Counted from the first letter of the stretch, positions 1 to 8,507 are shown. The stretch: 31,736 bases of DNA from CAXMST01 sp032122625 (GCA_032122625.1 JAQBGG010000143.1:1-31736), one strand, 5' to 3'. The notes: generated by a model from the sequence alone, not told the origin. Translations and numbers: made by a program.

Positions 1-799
1 GATCCCCCTCCCCGGCGGCGCGGGTGAGATCCGCTTCGAGGGAGTGACCTTCGGGTACCTCCAGGGTGTTCCGGTGCTCCGGGACCTCGATCTCGTGATC
101 CGACCCGGCGAGTCCATCGCGATCGTCGGCCCGACGAGCTCGGGGAAGTCGACGGTCGCCCGGCTCGTGCCCCGGTTCTATGACGTGGAAGCCGGACGGG
201 TGCTGATCGACGGCGTCGACGTGCGCGACGTGGAGCTGGCGTCCCTGCGCGACGCCGTGTCCATGGTCTTCGAGGAGACGTTCCTCTTCTCCGACTCCCT
301 GCGGGCGAACATCGCGTTCGCCGACGAGGACGCGCCCGAGCACGCGATCGAGCGAGCGGCTCGCCTCGCCGGTTGCCAGGACTTCGTGGCGGCGCTGCCG
401 GACGGGTACGACACGCTGCTCGGAGAGCACGGGTACTCGCTGTCGGGAGGCCAGCGTCAGCGGGTTGCCATCGCCCGCGCCATCGTCGCCAACCCGCGGA
501 TCCTGATCCTCGACGATGCGACGTCGTCGGTGGACGCCCAGACCGAGGCGGAGATCAAGCGCGGCCTGCAGGAGGCGCTCAGCGACCGGACCACGTTCAT
601 CGTCGCCCACCGACTCTCGACGATCTCCCTCGCCGATGAGGTCGTCGTCATGGACGAGGGCCGGATCGTCGACCGCGGCAGCCACAAGGACCTGCTCGTT
701 CGCTGCCCCCTGTACCGGGAGATCGCGGACCACGGACTCGCCGACACGACCTTCCTGCAGAGCGATCTCGAAGAGCGCGAAGAGGTGGCAAAGCTGTGA
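1..799 (+). CDS. ABC exporter ATP-binding subunit, 5'-truncated, degenerate-site half of a heterodimer
   Basis: This is the C-terminal nucleotide-binding domain of an ABC-B-type (multidrug/lipid exporter) subunit. The reading frame is open from base 2 and continues beyond the window, so the membrane domain is missing only because of the window edge. The GTG at 44 lies inside the first strand of the domain and is not a real start. Visible motifs are a Walker A variant (GPTSSGKST), a Q-loop in which Q is replaced (VFEETFLF), a canonical signature (LSGGQRQR), Walker B ILILDDATSSVD and the H-loop IVAHRLST. The catalytic glutamate after Walker B is aspartate (codon GAT 515-517). In known heterodimeric exporters such as TM287/288 and BmrCD this marks the subunit that forms the non-hydrolysing site. 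It overlaps the next gene by 4 bp (GTGA), so the two are very likely partners. The substrate is unknown. Confidence 0.93.
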   Translation, partial: IPLPGGAGEIRFEGVTFGYLQGVPVLRDLDLVIRPGESIAIVGPTSSGKSTVARLVPRFYDVEAGRVLIDGVDVRDVELASLRDAVSMVFEETFLFSDSLRANIAFADEDAPEHAIERAARLAGCQDFVAALPDGYDTLLGEHGYSLSGGQRQRVAIARAIVANPRILILDDATSSVDAQTEAEIKRGLQEALSDRTTFIVAHRLSTISLADEVVVMDEGRIVDRGSHKDLLVRCPLYREIADHGLADTTFLQSDLEEREEVAKL

Positions 800-2715
800 G
801 CCGCAGCGATCGGAAGCGCGGCGAGGCGACGACCCCGGAGACCACCGAGGGCATGCAGGGCGTCTACTACCTGTTCCGGGACATCTGGCGACTGATCAGG
901 GGGGAGGATGAGCGGGGCCGCAAGGTGCGCTGGTTGATCGGCCTGCTGCGGCCCTATCGAGCCAAGGTGGTGCTGATGTTCGGCTCACTGCTGGTCGCCA
1001 CGGCCGCGTCGCTGGCTCCCCCCTACCTGGCCGGCAGGGCCGTCGACGACGGCATCGTCGCCGGCGACGCCGGCGCCCTGACCGTGGTGGTCGTCGTCTT
1101 CCTGATCTCGGCGGCGATCCTCTGGGCGGCGAGCTACGCGCAGACCTACCTCGTCGGCTGGGTCGGCCAGCGCGCGCTCCAAGATCTGCGGGAGCGGATC
1201 TACACCCACCTGCAGGCGATGTCGATCGGCTTCTACACCCGCAACCGCCCCGGGGTCCTGATCTCACGGATGACCAACGACGTGCAGGCGCTCGATCAGC
1301 TCGTCACCGACGGCATCGTCACCCTGTTCTCGGCCACCCTAACCCTGGTCGGAGTCGTCGTGATTCTGCTGTTGCTCGACGTGCAGCTGGCCTTGATCAC
1401 CTTCCTCACCTTTCCATTGATTGCGATCGCGAGCATCATCTTCCGGATCGCTTCGGCCGGCGCGTACCGGCTGACCCGGGAGAAGATCGCCGACATCACG
1501 GCCTATCTCCAGGAAACCCTCAGCGGCGTCCGGGTCGTCCGCAGCTTCGGGCAGGAACCCCGACACATCGCCGAGATGGGCCGACTGAACGAAGAGAACC
1601 GGGTCGCCAACCTGCGCACCGTCTACCTCAACGCCAGCTACTTCCCGGCGGTCGAGCTGCTGAGCTCGATCGGCACCGCGGTGATCCTCCTGTTCGGCGG
1701 ATACCAGGTGATAGACGGCAACGTCGAAATCGGCATCCTGATCTCATTCATCGGCTACCTGCAGACGTTCTTCGACCCGATCCAGCAGATCAGCCAGCTC
1801 TACACGACCTATCAATCGGGGATGGCGGCCCTCGACAAGATCTTTGACCTGCTCGACACGGAACCTGACACGGTCGACCCCCCGGACGCGATCGACCCGG
1901 GCCGGATCCGGGGGGAGATCAGGCTCGAGGGCGTCTGGTTCTCCTATGCCCAGGACGGGCGGCGCGCCCTCGCCGCGCAGCCGGACGCCAAGCAACCCGC
2001 ACCCGACGCACCCGGGCCGGATCCGGAATGGGCGCTGGAGGACGTTGATCTCACCGTCCTGCCCGGTCAGACGGTCGCCCTGGTCGGCGAGACCGGGGCC
2101 GGCAAGTCGACGCTGGCGAAGCTGATCGCCCGCTTCTACGACCCTCAGCGGGGCCGGCTGACGATTGACGGCAACGACGTCCGCAAGCTCTCCTCCTCGG
2201 CACTGCGCAGCCAGCTCGGGATCGTGCCTCAGGAGGGGTTTCTGTTCAGCGGCACGATCCGGCAGAACGTCGCCTTCGGCAAACCGGACGCGAGCGAAGA
2301 GGAGATCGCGACGGCGCTGCGGGCCGTCGGCGCCGAGGAGATGATCGCCGCGATGCCCGACGGGCTGGAGACGAGCGTCGGCGAGCGTGGCTCGCAGCTC
2401 TCAGCCGGTGAGCGTCAGATCGTGGCCTTCGCCCGGGCACTGTTGGCCGAGCCTCGGATCCTGATCCTCGATGAAGCGACCTCCAACGTTGACGTGCGGA
2501 CCGAGAGGCGGATCGAAGAGGGACTCCGGCGGCTGCTCAGCGGCCGCAGCGCGATCGTTATCGCCCACCGGCTTTCGACGATCCGTAACGCCGCTCGGAT
2601 CGTGGTCCTCGACGGGGGCCGGATTGCCGAGTCCGGCACTCATGAGGAGTTGCTTGCCGCCGGCGGGGCCTACGCCCGTCTCTACGGAAGCTGGGAAGGG
2701 CGTTCGGTGGCCTGA
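796..2715 (+). CDS. ABC exporter permease/ATPase, catalytic half of the heterodimer
   Basis: A 639-residue half-transporter: N-terminal cytosolic stretch, a six-helix ABC membrane domain (about residues 45-340) and a C-terminal ATPase domain (about 370-635). Walker A is GETGAGKST, the Q-loop is VPQEGFLF and Walker B is ILILDEATSNVD with the catalytic Glu intact (GAA 2473-2475). Its signature is altered to LSAGERQ. That is the expected complement of the upstream subunit, because the degenerate ATP site is built from Walker motifs of one half and the signature of the other. A low-complexity Ala/Pro/Asp insertion of about 25 residues sits near the start of the ATPase domain, around 1970-2025. 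The GTG start at 796 overlaps the previous stop by 4 bp. Likely role is ATP-driven efflux of a hydrophobic compound at the plasma membrane; substrate unknown. Confidence 0.94.
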   Translation: MSRSDRKRGEATTPETTEGMQGVYYLFRDIWRLIRGEDERGRKVRWLIGLLRPYRAKVVLMFGSLLVATAASLAPPYLAGRAVDDGIVAGDAGALTVVVVVFLISAAILWAASYAQTYLVGWVGQRALQDLRERIYTHLQAMSIGFYTRNRPGVLISRMTNDVQALDQLVTDGIVTLFSATLTLVGVVVILLLLDVQLALITFLTFPLIAIASIIFRIASAGAYRLTREKIADITAYLQETLSGVRVVRSFGQEPRHIAEMGRLNEENRVANLRTVYLNASYFPAVELLSSIGTAVILLFGGYQVIDGNVEIGILISFIGYLQTFFDPIQQISQLYTTYQSGMAALDKIFDLLDTEPDTVDPPDAIDPGRIRGEIRLEGVWFSYAQDGRRALAAQPDAKQPAPDAPGPDPEWALEDVDLTVLPGQTVALVGETGAGKSTLAKLIARFYDPQRGRLTIDGNDVRKLSSSALRSQLGIVPQEGFLFSGTIRQNVAFGKPDASEEEIATALRAVGAEEMIAAMPDGLETSVGERGSQLSAGERQIVAFARALLAEPRILILDEATSNVDVRTERRIEEGLRRLLSGRSAIVIAHRLSTIRNAARIVVLDGGRIAESGTHEELLAAGGAYARLYGSWEGRSVA

Positions 2716-2741
2716 GGCCGCCGCGGGACGCGAGCCCTCTC

Positions 2742-3407
2742 TCAGCCGGGGCTGACGCCGCCGGAGCTGCCGCCACCGGAGCCGCCGCTGCCGGTACCAC
2801 CACCGGGGGCGGGCGCGGGCGCGGGCGCCGGCGCCGGTGTTGCGGGGGCCGGAACCGGGGCCGGCGTGGCGCCACCGTCCGGGGTGGTCGGTGCGATCGC
2901 CGTCGCCTCCTGACCACAGTCCTGGAAGCCGTATTCCTCGGCCGCGAGGCGCGTATCGGCCTTCGCCTGGGCGAGCTCTCCCCCTAGCGCGTCGTAGGCA
3001 ACCGTGTCACCCGACTGCGCCGCTTCCGTGCGCTGGGCGTCGATCGAGGCCTGCTTGCGAAGGCCGCTGATAAAGCGGTCGAGCGCCCCGCTGGGATCCT
3101 CAGCTGTGGCGAGGCCGTTGGCGGACCGGAGCAGACCCCTCGTTATCTGCTCCTCCTGGGAGGCGAGCAGGGCGAGGTCGTCGCCGGACGGTCCCGAGCT
3201 GAGGCCGGCAATAGCCGCCCCGGCCTCCGCGCACCTCGGATCGAGCTCGTTGATCAGCTCCCGTTTCGACAGGGTGGTCGCCTGCGGCTCGGTGGCATCG
3301 GTCGTCGTCCCGATCGGCTCGACCGGGTCGTCGCTGCCGCCGCACCCGGCGGCGATCAGCGCCGCGGCCGCAACGGCGGCGGCGCTCGCCATCAAACGCG
3401 CATTCAT
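2742..3407 (-). CDS. Putative secreted lipoprotein with Pro/Ala/Gly-rich tail
   Basis: A 221-residue protein of unknown function. The N-terminus has a hydrophobic signal segment ending in AAGC, a lipobox-like cleavage site with Cys22 as the predicted lipidated residue, followed by a short acidic/Thr-rich linker. The middle part (about 50-165) is mostly helical with one Cys pair spaced widely (DPRC ... QDCG), which could form an extracellular disulfide. The last 50 residues are a Pro-Ala repeat followed by a Gly/Ser stretch, suggesting a flexible wall-spanning tail. The ATG at 3405-3407 has no clear Shine-Dalgarno. The gene lies 30 bp downstream of the tRNA on the same strand and converges on the ABC exporter. 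I do not recognise a family. Confidence 0.75.
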   Translation of the reverse strand: MNARLMASAAAVAAAALIAAGCGGSDDPVEPIGTTTDATEPQATTLSKRELINELDPRCAEAGAAIAGLSSGPSGDDLALLASQEEQITRGLLRSANGLATAEDPSGALDRFISGLRKQASIDAQRTEAAQSGDTVAYDALGGELAQAKADTRLAAEEYGFQDCGQEATAIAPTTPDGGATPAPVPAPATPAPAPAPAPAPGGGTGSGGSGGGSSGGVSPG

Positions 3408-3436
3408 AGGATCAGATTAACGACAGCCATGCGGCA

Positions 3437-3508
3437 CTGGGGATCCAGGGATCGAACCTGGGCTACGAATACCAGAAACTCGCGTGCTGCCAGCTACACC
3501 AATCCCCA
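3437..3508 (-). tRNA. tRNA-Gln (anticodon CTG)
   Basis: The minus strand folds into a complete 72-nt cloverleaf. The 7-bp acceptor stem is TGGGGAT/ATCCCCA, the D-arm is GTGT/GCAC, and the anticodon stem is CGAGT/ATTCG (one G-T pair) with loop TTCTGGT giving anticodon CTG (complement at 3473-3475). A short variable region follows, then the T-arm CCAGG-TTCGATC-CCTGG. The discriminator base is G. The 3' CCA is not encoded. The anticodon reads CAG, a major Gln codon in high-GC genomes. Confidence 0.96.
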
Positions 3509-3539
3509 AGGTTGACGTCGCCGAGAGCGACGGCGGTTA

Positions 3540-3568
3540 ACGATAGCGACGACGCCCACCGCCGTCAG
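3540..3568 (-). promoter_or_regulatory. Candidate promoter of tRNA-Gln
   Basis: On the minus strand CTGACG (-35-like, 3563-3568) is followed after exactly 17 bp by TATCGT (-10-like, 3540-3545), about 30 bp before the tRNA 5' end. It overlaps the stop of the upstream oxidoreductase gene. The match to consensus is partial, so this is a suggestion. Confidence 0.38.
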
Positions 3569-4803
3569 CGGCAGACACCGATCGCGCTCAGATCCGAATC
3601 AGCGTCGGCCAGGACGTCCGGATTCTCGAGCTTTTCGCAGGACTCGATCAGCCGGCGGGCCTCCTGAAGGTCCTCGGAGCGGCCGACGGAGAGGGCCGCT
3701 TCGACAACGCCCTGATCGAGGTACCAGGCGGAGAACTCACCGGCCTCGCGGTCGCCTCGGAAGATGACCCGATCCCACTGCGTGGCGTGGCCGACGTATT
3801 CCAACGAGGCCCAGTCGGCGAGGTCACTGAAGAAGTAGGGGATGACTTCGTAGGGGCTCTTCTCCCCGATCATGCCGCGGGCGGCGTGGCGGCCCTGCTG
3901 GAAAGCGACGTCCCAGTGCTCGATTCGCAGGCTGCCGCCGAACCGCTCGCTCTCATAGCGGGCGCAATCGCCGGCGGCGAAGATCCCCCCGACCGAGGTC
4001 TCGAGGCCGGCGTCGACCAGAACCCCGTCATCGACCTCGAGGCCGGCCCGCTGGGCGAGCATCACGTCCGGCTTGACACCCGCTCCGACAACTACAGCCT
4101 CGGCGCCGATCTCCCGGCCGTCCTTCGTCCTCACGCCGCTGACCCGATCCGCACCGACGAACGCCGCCAGCTCTTCCCCACCGACGATCTCAACGCCCTT
4201 CGACTCGAGCAGATCGTGGAAGTAGCGGCCCGCCTGATCTCCGAAGACCCTGGAGAGCAGCACCTCCTCCAGCATCACAATCGTGCAGCGCTTGCCGAGT
4301 TGCACCAGCGAGGCGGCGACCTCCGCACCAATGTAGCTGCCGCCGATCAGGACAACGTGCTCCACCCCGCTGAGATCCTCCCGGATCGCGTCGGAGTTGC
4401 CGAACGCCCGCAGGTAGTGGATCCCGTCGAGTTGCGCTCCGTCCACTCTGAGAATGTTGACCATCGCCCCGGTGGCGATCAGCGCCTTGTCGAAACCGAC
4501 CTCCTGCTTGCCCTGCAGCTTCGCCGTGCGGGCCTCGACATCGAGTGACATCACGCTCTTGGCGGTCAGCAGCTCGACACCGTTCTCCGCGTACCAGTCC
4601 GTCTCGTGCACATAGGCCCGTTCGCGATCGTGCTCGCCACGAAGGTATTCCTTCGACAGCGGCGGCCGGTCATAGGGCGGATCCGGCTCGCGCCCGACGA
4701 GCAGAATCGAACCGTCCGCGCCGCGCCTGCGAAGCTCGGCGGCGCACTGGGCGGAGGCGAGGCCACCGCCCACCAACAGATAGTCAACCTTGCGATCAGC
4801 CAC
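3565..4803 (-). CDS. FAD/NAD(P)-dependent oxidoreductase, ferredoxin-reductase type
   Basis: A 412-residue flavoprotein of the rubredoxin/ferredoxin-NAD(P)+ reductase group. It starts with the FAD dinucleotide motif (LLVGGGLASAQ). A second Rossmann motif for NAD(P)H follows (VVLIGGSYIGAEVAASL), then the FAD-contacting motif GGIFAAGDCARY. The C-terminal part resembles the reductase C-terminal domain of oxygenase-coupled ferredoxin reductases. It probably passes electrons from NAD(P)H to a small iron-sulfur or rubredoxin partner, but no such partner is encoded nearby. I chose the GTG at 4801-4803 because it directly precedes the FAD-binding strand. An in-frame ATG at 4860 would add 19 residues with no domain. 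The alternative annotation, an AIF-like or nitrite-reductase-like reductase, cannot be excluded. Confidence 0.88.
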   Translation of the reverse strand: MADRKVDYLLVGGGLASAQCAAELRRRGADGSILLVGREPDPPYDRPPLSKEYLRGEHDRERAYVHETDWYAENGVELLTAKSVMSLDVEARTAKLQGKQEVGFDKALIATGAMVNILRVDGAQLDGIHYLRAFGNSDAIREDLSGVEHVVLIGGSYIGAEVAASLVQLGKRCTIVMLEEVLLSRVFGDQAGRYFHDLLESKGVEIVGGEELAAFVGADRVSGVRTKDGREIGAEAVVVGAGVKPDVMLAQRAGLEVDDGVLVDAGLETSVGGIFAAGDCARYESERFGGSLRIEHWDVAFQQGRHAARGMIGEKSPYEVIPYFFSDLADWASLEYVGHATQWDRVIFRGDREAGEFSAWYLDQGVVEAALSVGRSEDLQEARRLIESCEKLENPDVLADADSDLSAIGVCR

Positions 4804-5005
4804 GATGCGAAAGCTAGCGGAGCGTCGTGGTCCCGAACGATCTAGCGGACCCGTCCGCAAATTCGCTCATGCCCCGCGGCACCCGGCCGCGTCTGACGGT
4901 CGCCGCCGAGCACCCGCGGGCAGCCAGCCCGAGGGCACTCGCCGTCCGCCGCCGGCCACGCCCGGTTACTCGCGGTGCATATGACCGAACATACGGACGG
5001 ATCCA

Positions 5006-5707
5006 CTAGCGGGCGCCGCTGCCCTCGGAACCGCCCAGGTAGCCGGTCAGGTCTGCCTCGAGCTCAGGATCGAGCACGGCGAGCACCTCGTCGCCTGCGA
5101 GCAGCTCGGTGTCGGCCGTCGGCACGAACCCCCGTCCCTCGCGCAGCACCGAGATCAGCAGGCTGCCCTGTGGCATGTCGAGATCGCGCACGCACCTGCC
5201 GACCACCGGCGAGTCGGCACCGAGCGCCATCTCGATGATCTCAAGCCGCTCCTCATGCAGGTCGAGCAGGTGCACAAGCCCGTAGCGGGGGACCTCGTGC
5301 TCGATCAGTCGCAGGATCAGATCCGTGGCGGAGACGTAAGGTCGGATGTCGAGCAACTCGAAGTGCTGGCGGTTACGCGGGTTGTTGCAGCGGGCGATTA
5401 TCCGCTCGACGCCGTACTTCTCCCGAGCCACCTGACAGATCAAGATGTTGTCCTCGTCGTCGCCGGTGACCGCGATCACCATTTCGGCCTCGTCGATCCC
5501 CGCCCGCTCCAGCACCCACAACTCGGAGGCGTCGCCGTAGAGGACCCGGTGCTCGAGCTCCTGCTCGACGACCAGGTATCGCTCCCGGTCCTGCTCGATC
5601 AGCGTCACGTCGTGGCCCTTGCCGAGCAGCTCGCGGATCAGGTTCCAGCCGACCTTGCCGGCGCCGATCACGAGGATCTTCATCGGAGCTCCGCCGGGCT
5701 CACTCAT
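5006..5707 (-). CDS. RCK-domain potassium-uptake regulator (TrkA family), full N+C form
   Basis: A 233-residue TrkA/RCK protein with an N-terminal NAD-binding Rossmann fold (VIGAGKVGWNL; acidic residue ending strand 2 in LIEQD) and a C-terminal TrkA_C (RCK_C) domain from about residue 150. Such subunits assemble as gating rings on TrkH/KtrB-type K+ channels and sense nucleotides. No channel gene lies in the window. Two starts compete. The ATG at 5705-5707 overlaps the upstream stop by 4 bp (ATGA) and has GGGGGAG before it. The ATG at 5681-5683 sits right before the Rossmann strand and has its own GGAG. I keep the longer form because of the coupling pattern seen throughout the window. Confidence 0.9.
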   Translation of the reverse strand: MSEPGGAPMKILVIGAGKVGWNLIRELLGKGHDVTLIEQDRERYLVVEQELEHRVLYGDASELWVLERAGIDEAEMVIAVTGDDEDNILICQVAREKYGVERIIARCNNPRNRQHFELLDIRPYVSATDLILRLIEHEVPRYGLVHLLDLHEERLEIIEMALGADSPVVGRCVRDLDMPQGSLLISVLREGRGFVPTADTELLAGDEVLAVLDPELEADLTGYLGGSEGSGAR

Positions 5708-6153
5708 TCCGCTCCCCCTGCCGCTTCCGAGTCGGCCTCCAGCACCTCGCGCTCGAGCATCTCGATCGCCGACCGCGTCGGGCTGATCGTGCGCATGCCC
5801 CGTTGCTCGTACCAGGCGGCCCGCAATGGGTCGAGCACACGGGCGATCACCGTCGGCACGTCAAAACGCCGCTGCGCGATCTGGGAGATGACGATGTTGG
5901 TGTTGTCCCCGTTCGTGGAGGCAACGAAGACATCGGCTCGCTCGATTCCGGCCGCCAGCAGAGCATCAAGCTCAAGCCCCTGACCGATGGTGAAGCTGCC
6001 GCCGGATTCGACCCAGCCGGCGTCGAGGCCTGCCTCGAGCCGGGCGAGCGTCTCGGGATCCTCATCCAGGCAGGAGACCTCGTGACCTTCATCGAGCATC
6101 CGTCGCGCGAGCGAGGAGCCGACTCTGCCGATACCGACGATCAGTACGAACAC
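5704..6153 (-). CDS. RCK/TrkA N-domain protein without C-terminal RCK_C domain
   Basis: A 149-residue protein that is essentially one Rossmann TrkA_N domain: LIVGIGRVGSSLARR at the N-terminus, SCLDEDPET after strand 2, and the family-typical stretch VFVASTNGDNTNIVISQIA. It ends soon after, lacking the TrkA_C module of its neighbour. Single-domain RCK proteins paired with a longer partner are known in actinobacteria (CeoB/CeoC of mycobacteria). The overlap with the next gene (5704-5707) predicts a hetero-oligomeric K+ gating ring made in fixed ratio. The ATG start is at 6151-6153. Confidence 0.9.
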   Translation of the reverse strand: MFVLIVGIGRVGSSLARRMLDEGHEVSCLDEDPETLARLEAGLDAGWVESGGSFTIGQGLELDALLAAGIERADVFVASTNGDNTNIVISQIAQRRFDVPTVIARVLDPLRAAWYEQRGMRTISPTRSAIEMLEREVLEADSEAAGGAE

Positions 6154-6229
6154 ACGCCGATCGTATTCTGCCCGGCCGCCCGGGCGCGCACCCGGCGCCT
6201 GGGCGGCGTCGTCCCCGCAGCCCGAAGCG

Positions 6230-6260
6230 ACGAGGGGCGGCCGTCGCGACCGCCCCTCGT
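6230..6260 (-). terminator. Hairpin terminator after the pyrophosphatase gene
   Basis: A perfect 11-bp GC-rich stem (6230-6240 with 6250-6260, loop 6241-6249) lies 28 bp beyond the pyrophosphatase stop and before the RCK gene pair on the same strand. There is no U-tract, as is common in high-GC actinobacteria. It probably separates the two transcription units. Confidence 0.65.
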
Positions 6261-6287
6261 AGACGTCTGGATCTGCTCGGCCGGCGC

Positions 6288-8366
6288 CTAGAGCGCGATG
6301 ATCGGGAGCATCAGCAAGGCAACGATGTTCGCCACCTTGATCATCGGGTTGATCGCCGGGCCGGCGGTGTCCTTGTAGGGATCACCGACGGTGTCACCGG
6401 TGACCGAGGCGGCGTGGGCCTCGGAGCCCTTGCCGCCGTAGGCGCCGTCCTCGATCAACTTCTTGGCGTTGTCCCAGGCGCCGCCACCGGCGGTCATCGA
6501 GACAGCGGCGAAGAAGCCGACCACGATCACGCCGATCAAGAGGCCACCGAGGGCCTGGGCGCTGATCAGACCGACGACCACGGGGACCACGATCGGGATC
6601 AGCGACGGCAGGATCATCTCCCGCTGTGCCGATGCCGTGACGATGTCGACCGTGTCGGCGTAGTCCGGCTTCTCGGTGCCGTCCATGATTCCCGGGTGCT
6701 CGCGGAATTGCTTGCGCACCTGCTCGACGACCTCGCCGCCGGCACGACCGACCGCCTCGATCGAGAGAGCGGAGAACAGGTAAACCATCATGCCGCCGAT
6801 CAGGAGGCCGATCAGAACCGCTGGATCACCGAGGTCGAAGCTGAGGAACTCGCCCCCATTCTCCTCGGCCAGCTCGATCTGGAACGCCTTGAACAGGACC
6901 AGCGCCGCCAGCACGGCAGAGCCGATCGCGTAGCCCTTGGTGACCGCCTTCGTCGTGTTGCCGACCGCGTCGAGCGGATCGGTGACGTTGCGCACCTCCT
7001 CGGGCATGTCGGCCATCTCCGCGATGCCACCGGCGTTGTCGGTGATCGGGCCGAAGGCGTCGAGCGCGACGATCAGGCCCGTCAGGGAGAGCTGCGCCAT
7101 GACGGCGACGCCGATCCCGTAAATCCCGGCAAGCTCGTTCGCTCCCAGGATCGCCATCGCGATCAGGATCGCCGGCAGCGCCGTGGCCTGAAAGCCCTGG
7201 GCGAGTCCTTGAATGATGTTGGTCGCATGGCCCGTCTCCGAGGCCGCCGCGATCTGCTTGACCGGACGGAATCGAGTCGATGTGTAGTAGTCGGTGATCA
7301 CGAACAGGCCGGCTGTTACGCCGATTCCAATCAGGGCACAGAGCCAGAGATCGGTGACCGATGCCCCGGCCAAGGCGCTGGCCGGGTCGAGGACGCCAAG
7401 GCTGAGCGGATCAGACATCAGCCAGTCGGTGATCGGGTAGAAGGCGGCGGCTGAGATCAAGCCGCTGACGATCAGGCCCTTGTAGAGAGCACCCTCGACG
7501 TTGCCGGTGCTCGTCCGTACGCTGAGTGCACCGACGATCGAGGCGAGGATCGCGACGGCGCCGATGATCAGCGGGAACATGATCACCTCGCGAGAGACCT
7601 CGAGGTCGAAGGTGAGGACCCCGAGCAGCATCACCGCGACCGCGGTGACCGCGTAGGTCTCGAACAGGTCGGCGGCCATACCGGCGCAGTCGCCGACGTT
7701 GTCGCCGACGTTGTCGGCAATTACCGCCGGGTTGCGGGGATCGTCCTCGGGGATGCCAGCCTCGACCTTGCCGACCAGGTCGGCACCGACGTCGGCGGCC
7801 TTGGTGAAAATGCCGCCGCCAAGTCGCGCAAAGACGCTGATCAGCGAGCCACCGAAGCCGAGGCCGATGAGTGCGTCAACGGCCTCCTTGTCGGTCTGGT
7901 CGGTGAGGACCAGCACGCCGAAGTAGCCGGCGACGCCAAGCAGAGCCAATCCGACGACCAGCAGGCCGGTCACCGAGCCGCCCTTGAAGGCGACGTCGAG
8001 GCCGGGGCTGATGCCGCCGCGTGACGCCTCAGCGACGCGGGCGTTGGCCCGCACCGAGACGTTCATGCCGATGAAGCCCGCCGCACCCGAGAGGATGCCG
8101 CCGATCACGAAGCCGATGCCCGTCTGGACATTCTGCAAGAGCGTAATTCCAATAGCGAGCGGAACCGCGACTGCCGCGATGATCGTGTACTGCCGTTTGA
8201 GATATGCCTGGGCGCCCTCCTGGACGGCCCCGGAGATCTCCTGCATTCGATCGTTCCCCGGTGACTTCGCCAGCAACGCCCGCGTCACGAGCAGTCCGTA
8301 GAGAACACCGGCGCCGGCGCAGACAAGCGCGATCACGACGCCGTAATCGGTCAGGAACTCAGTCAA
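6288..8366 (-). CDS. hppA: Membrane H+-translocating pyrophosphatase, K+-independent type
   Basis: A 692-residue polytopic membrane enzyme that couples hydrolysis of pyrophosphate to proton export. The substrate- and Mg-binding segment is plain: DVGADLVGKVE followed by DDPRNPAVIADNVGDNVGD. A C-terminal Asp/Lys-rich block (GAWDNAKKLIEDG and GDPYKDTAGPA) completes the site. The diagnostic segment reads GNTTKAVTKG, with Lys473 and Thr476. K+-independent H+-pumping enzymes carry Lys/Thr here, while K+-dependent ones carry Ala. Length matches the bacterial family (about 660-720). The start is a TTG (8364-8366), supported by a GGAGGG ribosome-binding site eight bases upstream; no ATG or GTG fits as well. 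It is apparently monocistronic, bounded by hairpins on both sides. Confidence 0.96.
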   Translation of the reverse strand: MTEFLTDYGVVIALVCAGAGVLYGLLVTRALLAKSPGNDRMQEISGAVQEGAQAYLKRQYTIIAAVAVPLAIGITLLQNVQTGIGFVIGGILSGAAGFIGMNVSVRANARVAEASRGGISPGLDVAFKGGSVTGLLVVGLALLGVAGYFGVLVLTDQTDKEAVDALIGLGFGGSLISVFARLGGGIFTKAADVGADLVGKVEAGIPEDDPRNPAVIADNVGDNVGDCAGMAADLFETYAVTAVAVMLLGVLTFDLEVSREVIMFPLIIGAVAILASIVGALSVRTSTGNVEGALYKGLIVSGLISAAAFYPITDWLMSDPLSLGVLDPASALAGASVTDLWLCALIGIGVTAGLFVITDYYTSTRFRPVKQIAAASETGHATNIIQGLAQGFQATALPAILIAMAILGANELAGIYGIGVAVMAQLSLTGLIVALDAFGPITDNAGGIAEMADMPEEVRNVTDPLDAVGNTTKAVTKGYAIGSAVLAALVLFKAFQIELAEENGGEFLSFDLGDPAVLIGLLIGGMMVYLFSALSIEAVGRAGGEVVEQVRKQFREHPGIMDGTEKPDYADTVDIVTASAQREMILPSLIPIVVPVVVGLISAQALGGLLIGVIVVGFFAAVSMTAGGGAWDNAKKLIEDGAYGGKGSEAHAASVTGDTVGDPYKDTAGPAINPMIKVANIVALLMLPIIAL

Positions 8367-8374
8367 GTTCGTTT

Positions 8375-8380
8375 CCCTCC
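8375..8380 (-). promoter_or_regulatory. Strong Shine-Dalgarno fixing the TTG start of hppA
   Basis: GGAGGG on the minus strand, 8 nt from the TTG at 8364-8366. This near-perfect site decides the unusual start codon. Confidence 0.8.
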
Positions 8381-8403
8381 GTAGTGTGGGTGTTTAAAGC
8401 AAG

Positions 8404-8433
8404 GCCGCCCCGGAAAAACGGATGGGGGGCGGC
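8404..8433 (-). terminator. GC hairpin between the DUF1844-like gene and hppA
   Basis: An inverted repeat GCCGCCCC (8404-8411) / GGGGCGGC (8426-8433) with a 14-nt loop. On the minus strand it lies 75 bp past the DUF1844-like stop and 38 bp before the hppA start. On that strand the loop carries five T residues. It may terminate the upstream t6A/redox unit, or lie in the hppA leader; sequence alone does not decide. Confidence 0.5.
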
Positions 8434-8507
8434 TGGAGCGGAGCGCAGTGTAGACGGATCGGGTGGCGGAATGCGGACTTGGCCGCAGGCGGCGCCTCAG
8501 CAGGGGC

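Noticed and set aside
2761..2860. GC-rich repetitive tract in the first lipoprotein gene as a tandem repeat
   Set aside because: It encodes an in-frame Pro-Ala and Gly-Ser tail; the repeats are imperfect and explained by the protein.
6414..7454. Plus-strand frame antisense to hppA (346 codons)
   Set aside because: His/Asp/Arg-rich shadow of a conserved membrane protein gene.
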